Shown here one piece after another: positions 1 to 5,119 of a stretch of 9,432 bases of DNA (positions are counted from its first letter, which is position 1; every line of letters starts with the position of its first letter). Source of the stretch: Clostridia bacterium (GTDB taxonomy: Bacteria > Bacillota_A > Clostridia > Oscillospirales > Acutalibacteraceae); contig JAFVTJ010000134.1 in NCBI GenBank assembly GCA_017503305.1, forward strand, positions 1-9,432, given 5' to 3'. The notes beneath the pieces were generated by a model. It was not told the origin of the DNA and did no database searches. It was given only the letters and a program-made list of their open reading frames with translations. The position numbers and the translations under genes are program-made.

Positions 1-106
1 CAGAAGCAACCGTTCTTGCGTTAATTGCTTGTGCTCCGCTTTTTCGAACAATATCAACTGCGGCCTTTACAATATCTTCTTTTGTCACTTTAACTCTGGG
101 CGGCAT
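1..106 (-). CDS. TetR/AcrR-family transcriptional regulator, N-terminus only
   Basis: This is the first 35 codons of a gene that continues beyond the left edge. The start is MPPRVKVTKEDIVKAA, followed by a segment ending in NARTVAS. A short basic lead, then an amphipathic helix (about residues 8-23, with VDIVRKSG) and the beginning of the helix-turn-helix, is the usual opening of TetR-family DNA-binding domains. The family normally acts as dimeric, ligand-released repressors. The start codon at 106 is supported by GGAGGTG at 111-117, four bases upstream. The ligand-binding domain lies outside the window, so the ligand and target cannot be inferred. The promoter in front sits inside an inverted repeat (144-177), which fits autorepression. 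The family call is fairly secure; everything else is open. Confidence 0.8.
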   Translation of the reverse strand, partial: MPPRVKVTKEDIVKAAVDIVRKSGAQAINARTVAS

Positions 107-143
107 AATGCACCTCCATAATATAGTTGTTGTTATATATCGC

Positions 144-177
144 TTGATATTTTATCACTTTAGCTATTAAATATCAA
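144..177. promoter_or_regulatory. Inverted repeat over the tetR promoter, candidate operator
   Basis: TTGATATTT (144-152) and AAATATCAA (169-177) are perfect 9-bp inverted arms separated by 16 bases. One arm contains the -35 box and the other overlaps the -10 box, so a bound dimer would block RNA polymerase. This position and symmetry are typical of TetR autoregulatory operators. The arms are AT-rich, so chance is not excluded. Confidence 0.45.
149..177 (-). promoter_or_regulatory. Promoter of the TetR-family gene
   Basis: On the minus strand, TTGATA (177-172) and TAAAAT (154-149) are separated by 17 bases, and a TG one base before the -10 box gives an extended -10. Predicted transcription start is near 142, leaving a leader of roughly 36 nt before the ATG at 106. 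Confidence 0.6.
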
Positions 178-195
178 TAGGTTTTGCAAAATTAT

Positions 196-235
196 CAAAA
201 ATAGCGACAGAGAGGTGATTATTCTCCCTGCCGCT
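196..235 (-). terminator. Rho-independent terminator after tnpV
   Basis: Read on the minus strand, a 12-bp stem (235-224 with 214-203, two G-U pairs, no mismatch) closes a 9-nt loop and is followed by ATTTTTG. On the plus strand the two wobble positions become A/C mismatches, so the signal is directional. It lies 9 bases after the tnpV stop codon and ends the 1119-to-244 operon, insulating the TetR gene. Confidence 0.85.
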
Positions 236-243
236 GTTTGTTG

Positions 244-630
244 TTAGGGGTAAATCATATCGTGGTTTACGATTTCTGTGGCTCTATTGCGGATATTATT
301 CATTCGAGCAACCCACTCCATTTGATTGTCCTCCTTTAGTTTATCTGTCACACCCTCACGTTCTGCTATTTGTTTAACCAAACGATTGAATGTATCTTCG
401 ACATCACGATTGAGTTGGAGAAGATAATCGTAAAGCGTATGTTCATTAAGCATTTTGTTGTAGAAGGGTTTGCAGTGCTTTTGGATATAGTTTAAATGCC
501 GCCTACCCCATACGCCGATTGGCTCACGTTCAGGCTCATCCTCACCGGCGATGATATAGTAATCACCGCACAGTTCGTATTTGAGCCCAGTTCTTTCGTC
601 TGCGATAAATCTCGCTAATTGTTCCATCAT
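244..630 (-). CDS. tnpV: TnpV-like transposon-encoded protein
   Basis: A 128-residue soluble protein that matches the TnpV family of Clostridia mobile elements by pattern. Recognisable parts are EPIGVWGRRHLNYI (about residues 36-49), a helical middle (LNRDVEDTFNRLVKQIAEREGVT, about 73-95, quoted in two overlapping parts in the family) and the most conserved end, QMEWVARMNNIRNRATEIV (about 103-121). TnpV is known as an accessory product carried by transposon-like elements; its biochemical role is not established, and it has no transposase or recombinase motifs. The start at 630 has GGAGG upstream (635-639), and a second in-frame ATG follows directly. The start overlaps the stop of the preceding gene by one base (TAATG), indicating translational coupling. 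It is the last gene of a three-gene operon and is followed by a strong terminator. The length is normal for the family, so the gene looks intact. Confidence 0.8.
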   Translation of the reverse strand: MMEQLARFIADERTGLKYELCGDYYIIAGEDEPEREPIGVWGRRHLNYIQKHCKPFYNKMLNEHTLYDYLLQLNRDVEDTFNRLVKQIAEREGVTDKLKEDNQMEWVARMNNIRNRATEIVNHDMIYP

Positions 631-815
631 TATACCTCCTTGTAAATTACTTTAATCTTTTTCTGTTTAGAGTGAATAACTTTCAATAAAACTTCATCCA
701 AAGCATCGGTATACTTTCCGTCAGCAATGAGTTTGTTTCGCATTTCATTCATACAGTTCACAACCACCCGACGTTCAAAATCATCAAATGCGATATAATA
801 TTTCTTTTCTTTCAT
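630..815 (-). CDS. Conserved small protein of unknown function, mobile-element associated
   Basis: A 61-residue, basic, soluble protein (MKEKKYYIAFDDFERRVVVN at the start, RNKLIADGKYTDALDEVLLK in the middle, KKIKVIYKEV at the end). I recognise the style, 'Y.A..D.E...I...N..RN.LI..G.YTDA.DE.L.KV', as that of small hypothetical proteins found in Firmicutes integrative elements, but no function is known to me. It is predicted to be beta-alpha-beta: a hydrophobic strand, a central helix carrying the LI.DG.YTDA turn, then a lysine-rich terminal strand. The ATG at 815 lies one base after the stop of the DUF6809-like gene, and its GGAGT ribosome binding site sits inside the end of that gene, so the two are coupled. 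The stop overlaps the tnpV start. No frameshift or truncation is visible. Confidence 0.65.
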   Translation of the reverse strand: MKEKKYYIAFDDFERRVVVNCMNEMRNKLIADGKYTDALDEVLLKVIHSKQKKIKVIYKEV

Positions 816-816
816 C

Positions 817-1119
817 TTAGCACTCCTTTAGCAAGTCTTTGAATGGAGCTTCATCATTTACAAAAGTATCATAAGTGAAATTAGCACCCAAACGGAAACC
901 TATAATAAAACTATCAAGGTTTGATTCACCGTTCACAACACTCCAAGCATTGCAAAAGTCAAGAAACTTTTTCTTGCTTTCGCCCGATAGGTTCTCAGTT
1001 AAGTAATCTTCATTTAACATCAAGACTTCCATTTGTTTCTGCACGGCCTTGTTTTCTTTGGTGCTACGTGCTTGTGGATCAAGGTTGCCGTAATAAAATT
1101 CTTCAATAAACTTACCCAT
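817..1119 (-). CDS. DUF6809-like hypothetical protein
   Basis: A 100-residue acidic soluble protein. The opening FIEEFYYGNLDPQ (residues 4-16) and the later SFIIGFRLGANFTYDTF (about 70-86) are the two hallmarks I associate with DUF6809-type proteins: a short N-terminal '(L/F)YYGN(I/L).P' followed by a helical hairpin ending in 'F..GFRLGA....D.F'. Such proteins occur in Clostridia accessory DNA; no activity is established. No signal peptide or membrane segment is present. The start at 1119 has GGAGG at 1132-1128, but that site lies in a hairpin (1128-1166) and would be partly hidden. It is the first gene of the operon with the 61-residue protein and tnpV. Transcription must either pass the attenuator-like terminator at 1212-1239 or begin between it and the gene, where I see no good promoter. 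Confidence 0.65.
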   Translation of the reverse strand: MGKFIEEFYYGNLDPQARSTKENKAVQKQMEVLMLNEDYLTENLSGESKKKFLDFCNAWSVVNGESNLDSFIIGFRLGANFTYDTFVNDEAPFKDLLKEC

Positions 1120-1127
1120 AAAAATAG

Positions 1128-1166
1128 CCTCCTTTAAGTTTCTACAATAATTGTACTTAAAGAGGG
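1128..1166 (-). promoter_or_regulatory. Hairpin sequestering the ribosome binding site of the DUF6809-like gene
   Basis: On the minus strand, CCTCTTTAAGT (1165-1155) pairs perfectly with ACTTAAA plus GAGG (1139-1133 and 1131-1128), with one bulged G at 1132. The 3' arm contains the GGAGG ribosome binding site for the gene starting at 1119. The 15-nt loop contains a smaller ACAAT/ATTGT repeat. This is the arrangement used in translational attenuation, where opening the hairpin exposes the site. Confidence 0.55.
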
Positions 1167-1211
1167 CTCGATAGTCGAATGTACGGATATATATAAGTAA
1201 AGAAGGGCAAG

Positions 1212-1239
1212 AAAAAAGAGAGAAGTTGTAACTTCTCTC
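1212..1239 (-). terminator. Attenuator-type terminator at the leader stop codon, nested in a longer hairpin
   Basis: On the minus strand GAGAGAAGTT (1239-1230) and AACTTCTCTC (1227-1218) form a perfect 10-bp stem with AC at the tip, followed by six T residues (1217-1212). This is a complete intrinsic terminator. Its stem starts on the G of the leader-peptide TGA, so a ribosome sitting at the stop would cover the 5' arm. A second pair of arms, GGGCAAGA (1252-1245) and TCTTGCCC (1212-1205), encloses the terminator and can extend into the T tract. It also serves as the first terminator downstream of udk. Confidence 0.75.
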
Positions 1240-1297
1240 AATTCTCTTGCCCGCAATGCTCGTACCTTTGGAAACTATCCTTAAGAGTACGTTTCAT
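1238..1297 (-). CDS. Putative 19-residue regulatory leader peptide
   Basis: The reading frame encodes MKRTLKDSFQRYEHCGQEN and a TGA stop. A full GGAGG site (1311-1307) lies nine bases before the ATG, a better match than many genes here. The peptide is basic at the start, polar throughout, and shows no run of one amino acid that would suggest a biosynthetic attenuator. Its codons build a hairpin (1291-1261), and its stop codon is the first base pair of an intrinsic terminator (1239-1218). The next genes downstream are the DUF6809-like/tnpV operon. Ribosome stalling, drug sensing or slow termination could each couple translation of this peptide to read-through; the sequence does not say which. 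It lies 40 bases after the udk stop with no convincing promoter of its own. I do not recognise this peptide from a described system. Confidence 0.55.
   Translation of the reverse strand: MKRTLKDSFQRYEHCGQEN
1261..1291 (-). promoter_or_regulatory. Hairpin inside the leader-peptide coding region
   Basis: On the minus strand, CGTAC, CTT and GGA (from 1291) pair with TCC, AAG and GTACG (to 1261) around a TAGTT loop: 11 pairs with a bulged T and a small internal loop of A residues. A 5'-arm stretch, CTCTTAA, can alternatively pair with TTGAGAG (1242-1236), the start of the terminator stem, with one G-U pair. The region therefore has the mutually exclusive pairings expected of an attenuator, though the alternative is short. 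Confidence 0.4.
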
Positions 1298-1336
1298 TAC
1301 GAAGCGCCTCCGTTTTTTGTTGCTAAATAAAGTGGC

Positions 1337-1960
1337 TTATATTTCTTTTTGGGAGTGCAATATTTGTTCAATTTGTGTTTTTACCAGTTGGAAAGCCTGC
1401 TCGTTTTTGCCGCCGTTTAAAATAATATCGGCGAACACCTTGGTGGGATTAACATAGGTGTTGTGCATGGGCTTTACGGTAGATAAGTATTGATCGATAA
1501 CGCTGTCAAGGTCGCGGCCGCGCTCCAGCATATCGCGACGCGCACGGCGCAAAATACGCTCGTCGGCATCGGTTTCGACATAAATTTTAAGGTCCATACA
1601 TTCGCGTAAGGCGGCGTCGTGAAAAATAAGAATACCGTCCATTAAAATAATTGGGCGGGGTTCAATTTCGGTTATAGCGCTGCTTCTTGTGTGGCGTGTA
1701 AAATCATAAACAGGGCAGTTTGCGACCTCGCCGTTTTTAAGCTGCTCCAAATGGTTTACCATAAGGTCAAATTCCAACGCTTCGGGTGCATCGTAATTAA
1801 GCTTTGCGCGTTTTTCTAAGGGTAATTCGTCGTGGGGGAGATAGTAGTTATCACAGCTAATTAGCGAAACGTGGCTTGGGAAAGCCTCTTTTATACGCTG
1901 TGCAAAGGTGGATTTGCCCGACCCACTGCCACCGGCAATGCCGATAATATATGGTTTCAT
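1337..1960 (-). CDS. udk: Uridine kinase (uridine/cytidine monophosphokinase)
   Basis: A 207-residue cytoplasmic enzyme that transfers the ATP gamma-phosphate to uridine or cytidine, giving UMP or CMP in pyrimidine salvage. Visible motifs are the P-loop GGSGSGKS (10-17), SCDNYY (35-40, the catalytic-base region), NYDAPEALEFD (55-65), the nucleoside-binding stretch PVYDFTRHTR (83-92), DGIL (108-111, where EGIL is more usual), the lid RRARRD...RGRD (138-150), and KPMHNTYVNPTKVFADIIL (163-181). The length is normal for the family. The frame is open further upstream, but the ATG at 1960 is chosen because AGGAG precedes it by eight bases and because the promoter (1991-2020) lies inside the longer frame. 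It is transcribed divergently from the GH20 gene. The first terminator after it is the attenuator-like one at 1212-1239, so its transcript probably enters the leader-peptide region. Confidence 0.93.
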   Translation of the reverse strand: MKPYIIGIAGGSGSGKSTFAQRIKEAFPSHVSLISCDNYYLPHDELPLEKRAKLNYDAPEALEFDLMVNHLEQLKNGEVANCPVYDFTRHTRSSAITEIEPRPIILMDGILIFHDAALRECMDLKIYVETDADERILRRARRDMLERGRDLDSVIDQYLSTVKPMHNTYVNPTKVFADIILNGGKNEQAFQLVKTQIEQILHSQKEI

Positions 1961-1990
1961 ATTAGTTACTCCTGCGAATTGGTTTTTATT

Positions 1991-2020
1991 AGTATACCTT
2001 ACAATTCGTTTGGGTGTCAA
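1991..2020 (-). promoter_or_regulatory. udk promoter
   Basis: On the minus strand, a consensus -35 TTGACA (2020-2015) and TATACT (1996-1991) are 18 bases apart. Predicted start is near 1984, giving a leader of about 25 nt to the ATG at 1960. It excludes the longer upstream start of the same frame. Confidence 0.8.
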
Positions 2021-2092
2021 GTGGGCATTACGTCGGGGTGGTCGACATTTTTCGTTAAAAATCGATTTGTGAGTGAAAAGGTGTTATTTTGA

Positions 2093-2127
2093 AAAGCGAC
2101 TGTTTTTCGCTTTGACTTGACAAAGCG
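2093..2127. promoter_or_regulatory. Three AAAGCG half-sites over the GH20 promoter, candidate operator
   Basis: CGCTTTG (2108-2114) and CAAAGCG (2121-2127) form perfect 7-bp inverted arms six bases apart, and the -35 box (2117-2122) lies between and within them. A third copy, AAAGCGA at 2093-2099, makes an alternative inverted pair with TCGCTTT (2107-2113). Sites in this position usually bind a repressor. The cognate regulator is not in the window. Confidence 0.45.
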
Positions 2128-2146
2128 CAATCCCTTAACATATACT
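2117..2146 (+). promoter_or_regulatory. Promoter of the GH20 hexosaminidase gene
   Basis: TTGACA (2117-2122) and TATACT (2141-2146) are 18 bases apart, the same spacing and boxes as the divergent udk promoter. Predicted start is near 2153, about 35 nt before the ATG. Confidence 0.8.
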
Positions 2147-2187
2147 TGAATTAATAAGATATTCGCTATGAAACTGGTGATATTATT

Positions 2188-3942
2188 ATGAAATATAACA
2201 TTCTTCCTGCCCCTAAAATTATTGAAGAAGCACAGGGCACCTTTAACCTTGTAAACGCAGGTATTTATTTGCAAAATGGTTTGGATGCACGCGTAGTTAC
2301 CAAGGCGGAGGATTTAAGGACAAGGCTTTGTGAAAAGACGGGTCAAAAGCACCTCCTTTCGCCCGTACAAGAGGCGAAAAATAGTATCTTAATATGTAAA
2401 ACGAAAAATATTAAAGCCGAAGAGTACATATTGGAAATTGATGCCAATGGAGTGAAAATAGAGGGCGGATCGGATGCCGGATGTTTTTACGGAATATTGA
2501 CGTTTTTGCAAATTTTAGAAGCGGGCACAAATGAGCTTTCGGGTGTTGTGATTAAAGATTGGCCCGATATGAGTTACCGTGGCTTTTACTTTGATGCTAC
2601 TCGCGGTAGAGTGCCTTCGGTAGAGGGTGCTAAAAAGCTTATTAACCGTCTTGCTTCTTTAAAAATAAACGCCTTGCAGTTTTATGTTGAGCATACCTTT
2701 GATTTCAAAGAGTTTTCATCGGACAATCGCACGTCAAACGATTATCTTACCGCAAAGGATATTTTAGAAATTGATAACTATTGTTATCAAAACTTTATTG
2801 ATTTTCAACCGTCGCTTTCTACCTTTGGCCATCTTTACGAGCTTTTGAGTCGCAAGGAGTATAAGCATTTATGCGAACTTGAAAATTATGAGGATAAATC
2901 TCATTTTTGGAAAGAAAGAATGGAACATCACACCATTGATGCGGCTAATCCTGAAAGTTTAGAATTGGTTTGTTCGTTAATAGACCAATATTTACCCCTT
3001 TTCCGTTCGGAATATTTTAATATTTGCTGTGACGAAACCTTTGACCTTTGCCGCGGCAGAAATAAAGGAAGCAACGTAGCAGATACCTACGTTGGTTTTG
3101 TTGCAAAAATAATCGATCACGTTACTGCTTGCGGTAAAAAGGTTATGATGTGGGCGGATATAGCACTTAAATATCCGCACATACTCTCTCAATTGACTGC
3201 AGATACCGTTTTTCTTAATTGGGATTATGATGCTTCCCCCAATACCGATAATATCAAAAAAATTAGTGAGCTCGGGCTTACGCAAATTGTTTGCCCGGGT
3301 ACACAGTCGTGGGCAACCTTTATTGAAAAACCCGCTGTGTCAGTGCCTAATATTCTTACAATGGCGAAAAGCGGTTATGAAAACGGCGTAATTGGCATGC
3401 TTAATACCAATTGGGGTGATTACGGTCATACAACCCATCCCGAATGCTCGCTTTACGGCACGATATTGGGTGCTTGCGCAGCTTGGAGTGTTGACACGCA
3501 AGTGGATAAAATTTTTAACAAGGCGGTGTCTTCATCCTTTTACAAAACTGATGTGGATATTGTTGAACTTATAAAACAACTTGAAATTTGTCATAACAGC
3601 GCTTCGTGGTTGCAATGCTACGATTGGGTTTACCGCAGAACACCGGAATGTTTTCCTTGTGACGTAAAAACAATAGAAAAATCAATAAAAACTGCACAAA
3701 ATCTTTCTGATGCTTTAGGTTGTGCAAAGGGTGAAAAAGAGATTCTTGCTTGTTTGAAAAATGCCGCAGATACAATAGCGCTTTTGAATATGGCGGCATT
3801 GGATGTTAAACTTAGCGGTGTAGTATCGGAAGAATGGCATTATAAAGTGGAAGATTGGTTTGAAGAGTATAAAAGCTGTTGGTTGATTTCTTCAAAGCCG
3901 AGTGAAATTACGGAAATATACAATTTTTTACAAAGGTTTTAA
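2188..3942 (+). CDS. Glycoside hydrolase family 20 beta-N-acetylhexosaminidase, cytoplasmic
   Basis: A 584-residue exo-acting enzyme expected to release terminal beta-linked GlcNAc or GalNAc by substrate-assisted catalysis, in which the substrate acetamido group acts as nucleophile. Residues 1-125 fit the GH20b-type beta-alpha domain (EYILEIDANGVKIEGGS, GCFYGILTFLQIL). The TIM barrel starts at MSYRGFYFDATRGRVPS (128-144). The catalytic pair is D282-E283 in FNICCDET, and aromatic/substrate residues appear in MMWAD (320-324), NWDYD (344-348) and NTNWGDYGH (406-414). The last 170 residues are helical and hard to assign. There is no signal peptide, lipobox or membrane helix, so it should act inside the cell on imported or recycled short hexosaminides. 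The start is supported by GGTGAT eight bases upstream, a modest site. It is transcribed alone, with its own promoter, candidate operator and terminator. The family is clear; linkage and sugar preference are not readable. Confidence 0.88.
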   Translation: MKYNILPAPKIIEEAQGTFNLVNAGIYLQNGLDARVVTKAEDLRTRLCEKTGQKHLLSPVQEAKNSILICKTKNIKAEEYILEIDANGVKIEGGSDAGCFYGILTFLQILEAGTNELSGVVIKDWPDMSYRGFYFDATRGRVPSVEGAKKLINRLASLKINALQFYVEHTFDFKEFSSDNRTSNDYLTAKDILEIDNYCYQNFIDFQPSLSTFGHLYELLSRKEYKHLCELENYEDKSHFWKERMEHHTIDAANPESLELVCSLIDQYLPLFRSEYFNICCDETFDLCRGRNKGSNVADTYVGFVAKIIDHVTACGKKVMMWADIALKYPHILSQLTADTVFLNWDYDASPNTDNIKKISELGLTQIVCPGTQSWATFIEKPAVSVPNILTMAKSGYENGVIGMLNTNWGDYGHTTHPECSLYGTILGACAAWSVDTQVDKIFNKAVSSSFYKTDVDIVELIKQLEICHNSASWLQCYDWVYRRTPECFPCDVKTIEKSIKTAQNLSDALGCAKGEKEILACLKNAADTIALLNMAALDVKLSGVVSEEWHYKVEDWFEEYKSCWLISSKPSEITEIYNFLQRF

Positions 3943-3970
3943 TAAAAAATTTTAGCACTTGCTAAGTTTT

Positions 3971-4002
3971 AAAATGCAGTCGACGCTGTCGGGTGCATTT
4001 TT
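3971..4002 (+). terminator. Terminator after the GH20 gene
   Basis: AAAATGCA (3971-3978) pairs with TGCATTTT (3994-4001), with an inner CGAC/GTCG stem and GCT loop, and the 3' arm continues as a T tract. It lies 28 bases after the stop codon. Because the ends are A and T rich, it may act weakly in both directions. Confidence 0.7.
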
Positions 4003-4004
4003 AA

Positions 4005-4032
4005 TTGCAAAGAAAATAAATTGTGTTATAAT
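4005..4032 (+). promoter_or_regulatory. Promoter of the TSUP permease gene
   Basis: TTGCAA (4005-4010) and a perfect TATAAT (4027-4032) are 16 bases apart, with TG at 4024-4025 giving an extended -10 (TGTTATAAT). The predicted leader is about 90 nt (from near 4039 to 4128). I see no recognisable riboswitch or T-box in it. Confidence 0.7.
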
Positions 4033-4128
4033 TAAAAAGAAAATTATTTTCGCACGAGATTTGGTGGCGGATTATATTTTAGCGGGCGGACTTGAACAGT
4101 AAATATTTTTTGATTTTAAGGAGAATTT

Positions 4129-4905
4129 ATGGACTTTTGCGGTTTTCCGATATGGGTAGTAGCGCTACTCTGCTTGGGCGTTTTTTGCGCCTCTTTTATG
4201 GATGCCATTGGTGGCGGCGGGGGTATTATTTCGGTGCCGTGCTATTTGTTGGCGGGTTTTCCCGTACACCTGGCGCTTGGCACTAATAAGCTTTCGTCTT
4301 GCATTGGCACGGTGGCTTCTACCGTGCGCTACGTTAAAAACGGCTGTGTAGATTGGTTTTTGGCTCTGCCTTCAATTGTGTTAGCGCTTTTTGGCGCGCA
4401 TTTGGGCACACGGCTACAGCTTATTGTGGATGAAAAGTACTTAAAGCTTTTGCTTTTGATTGTATTGCCTATAATTGCAGTAATTATTTTCAAGAAAAAG
4501 CAATTGCCTGAAAAGCGCGAAAGCATTAACGAGGTGTTAAGGCGCAGTATTGTTTGGGGCGCATCTTTAATTATCGGCGCTTACGACGGCTTTTACGGCC
4601 CCGGTACGGGCACCTTTTTATTGCTTGTGTTTTGCTACCTTGCAAAAATTGACGTGCGTACTGCATCGGGCAACGTGAAGCTTGTAAATCTTTCTTCAAA
4701 TTTGGGGGCGCTCTTTACTTCGCTCATGGCGGGTAAGGTGCTGGTTCCCGTGGGCTTGCTTGCGGCGGGCTTTGCAATAGCGGGGCAGTATATTGGCGCA
4801 GGGTTAGCCCTTAAAAACGGCTCTAAAATTGTAAGACCCGTAATTTTGGTTGTGCTTTTACTGCTTGCGGGCAAAATTGTTTTAGAGCTTTTGGGGGTAA
4901 TGTGA
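4129..4905 (+). CDS. TSUP (TauE/SafE) family membrane permease
   Basis: A 258-residue integral membrane protein with about eight hydrophobic segments in two homologous halves. The family hallmarks are visible: the glycine-rich DAIGGGGGIISVP (25-37) with ALGTNKLS (49-56) in the first half, and the matching GAYDGFYGPGTGTFLL (150-165) with ASGNVKLVN (179-187) in the second. A charged cytoplasmic loop (FKKKQLPEKRES, 121-132) separates the halves. Characterised relatives export sulfite or sulfoacetate or take up small sulfur-containing or organic anions, but most members have no known substrate, and none can be read here. The ATG at 4129 has AAGGAG about seven bases upstream. The gene is monocistronic: its own promoter lies before it and two terminators follow. 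No sulfur-metabolism gene is nearby to suggest a substrate. Confidence 0.88.
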   Translation: MDFCGFPIWVVALLCLGVFCASFMDAIGGGGGIISVPCYLLAGFPVHLALGTNKLSSCIGTVASTVRYVKNGCVDWFLALPSIVLALFGAHLGTRLQLIVDEKYLKLLLLIVLPIIAVIIFKKKQLPEKRESINEVLRRSIVWGASLIIGAYDGFYGPGTGTFLLLVFCYLAKIDVRTASGNVKLVNLSSNLGALFTSLMAGKVLVPVGLLAAGFAIAGQYIGAGLALKNGSKIVRPVILVVLLLLAGKIVLELLGVM

Positions 4906-4944
4906 TAATCCCCCCAAATATACCTTTTGCAAGTGCCACTTGAC

Positions 4945-4972
4945 AAGGGCAAGTAGAATTTGCCCTTATTTT
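4945..4972 (+). terminator. First terminator after the TSUP gene
   Basis: AAGGGCAA (4945-4952) and TTGCCCTT (4960-4967) form a perfect 8-bp stem with a 7-nt loop, followed by ATTTT. The T tract is short, which may explain the second hairpin just downstream. The opposite strand lacks a T tract. Confidence 0.55.
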
Positions 4973-4992
4973 CGCCGGTGTTTAAAAATTTT

Positions 4993-5034
4993 AAGCTCAT
5001 TCTTTGTAAAGTGGCAGAGAATGAGCTTTTTTAT
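4993..5034 (+). terminator. Second terminator between the TSUP gene and pyk
   Basis: AAGCTCATTCT (4993-5003) and AGAATGAGCTT (5018-5028) form a perfect 11-bp stem around a 14-nt loop, followed by a run of T residues to 5032. It lies about 30 bases before the pyk -35 box and insulates pyk from upstream transcription. Confidence 0.8.
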
Positions 5035-5052
5035 ATAATTTAAATTATATAA
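5031..5052. repeat. Perfect 22-bp AT-only palindrome upstream of the pyk promoter
   Basis: The half-site TTATATAATTT (5031-5041) is followed directly by its exact reverse complement (5042-5052). It contains only A and T, starts within the terminator T tract and ends nine bases before the pyk -35 box. It could be a regulator site, an UP-like element or simple AT-rich sequence. Confidence 0.5.
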
Positions 5053-5060
5053 CTTGAATT

Positions 5061-5089
5061 TTGCTTTTTATTGTGTTACTATATATAAT
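5061..5089 (+). promoter_or_regulatory. Promoter of the pyk-fucO operon
   Basis: TTGCTT (5061-5066) and a perfect TATAAT (5084-5089) are 17 bases apart. Predicted start is near 5096, giving a short leader of about 24 nt. This excludes a translation start upstream at the in-frame TTG at 5054. Confidence 0.75.
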
Positions 5090-5119
5090 AGTTTAGATTG
5101 TGCATTTCGGAGGTTTAAT

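Noticed and set aside
237..1325. TTTGTTGTTA (237-246) and TTTGTTGCTA (1316-1325) as direct repeats bounding an inserted element
   Set aside because: Ten bases with one mismatch in T-rich DNA is expected by chance, and no inverted termini or integrase accompany them.
1961..2020. An in-frame upstream ATG extending udk by 20 residues
   Set aside because: The extension overlaps the consensus udk promoter, has no ribosome binding site, and is not part of the kinase fold; AGGAG supports the ATG at 1960.
2992..3799. Minus-strand open frames within the GH20 gene and similar open frames opposite other genes
   Set aside because: They overlap well-supported genes, lack ribosome binding sites and give no recognisable protein.
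3952..3965. TTAGCA/TGCTAA hairpin just after the GH20 stop as a terminator
   Set aside because: The stem is short and the two-base gap cannot form a loop without losing pairs; the hairpin at 3971-4002 is better.
4039..4128. A riboswitch in the 90-nt leader of the TSUP gene
   Set aside because: No conserved core of a known riboswitch class and no terminator or anti-terminator pair could be seen.
5054..5119. A TTG start adding 22 residues to pyruvate kinase
   Set aside because: It lies upstream of the -35 and -10 boxes, and GGAGG sits just before the ATG at 5120.
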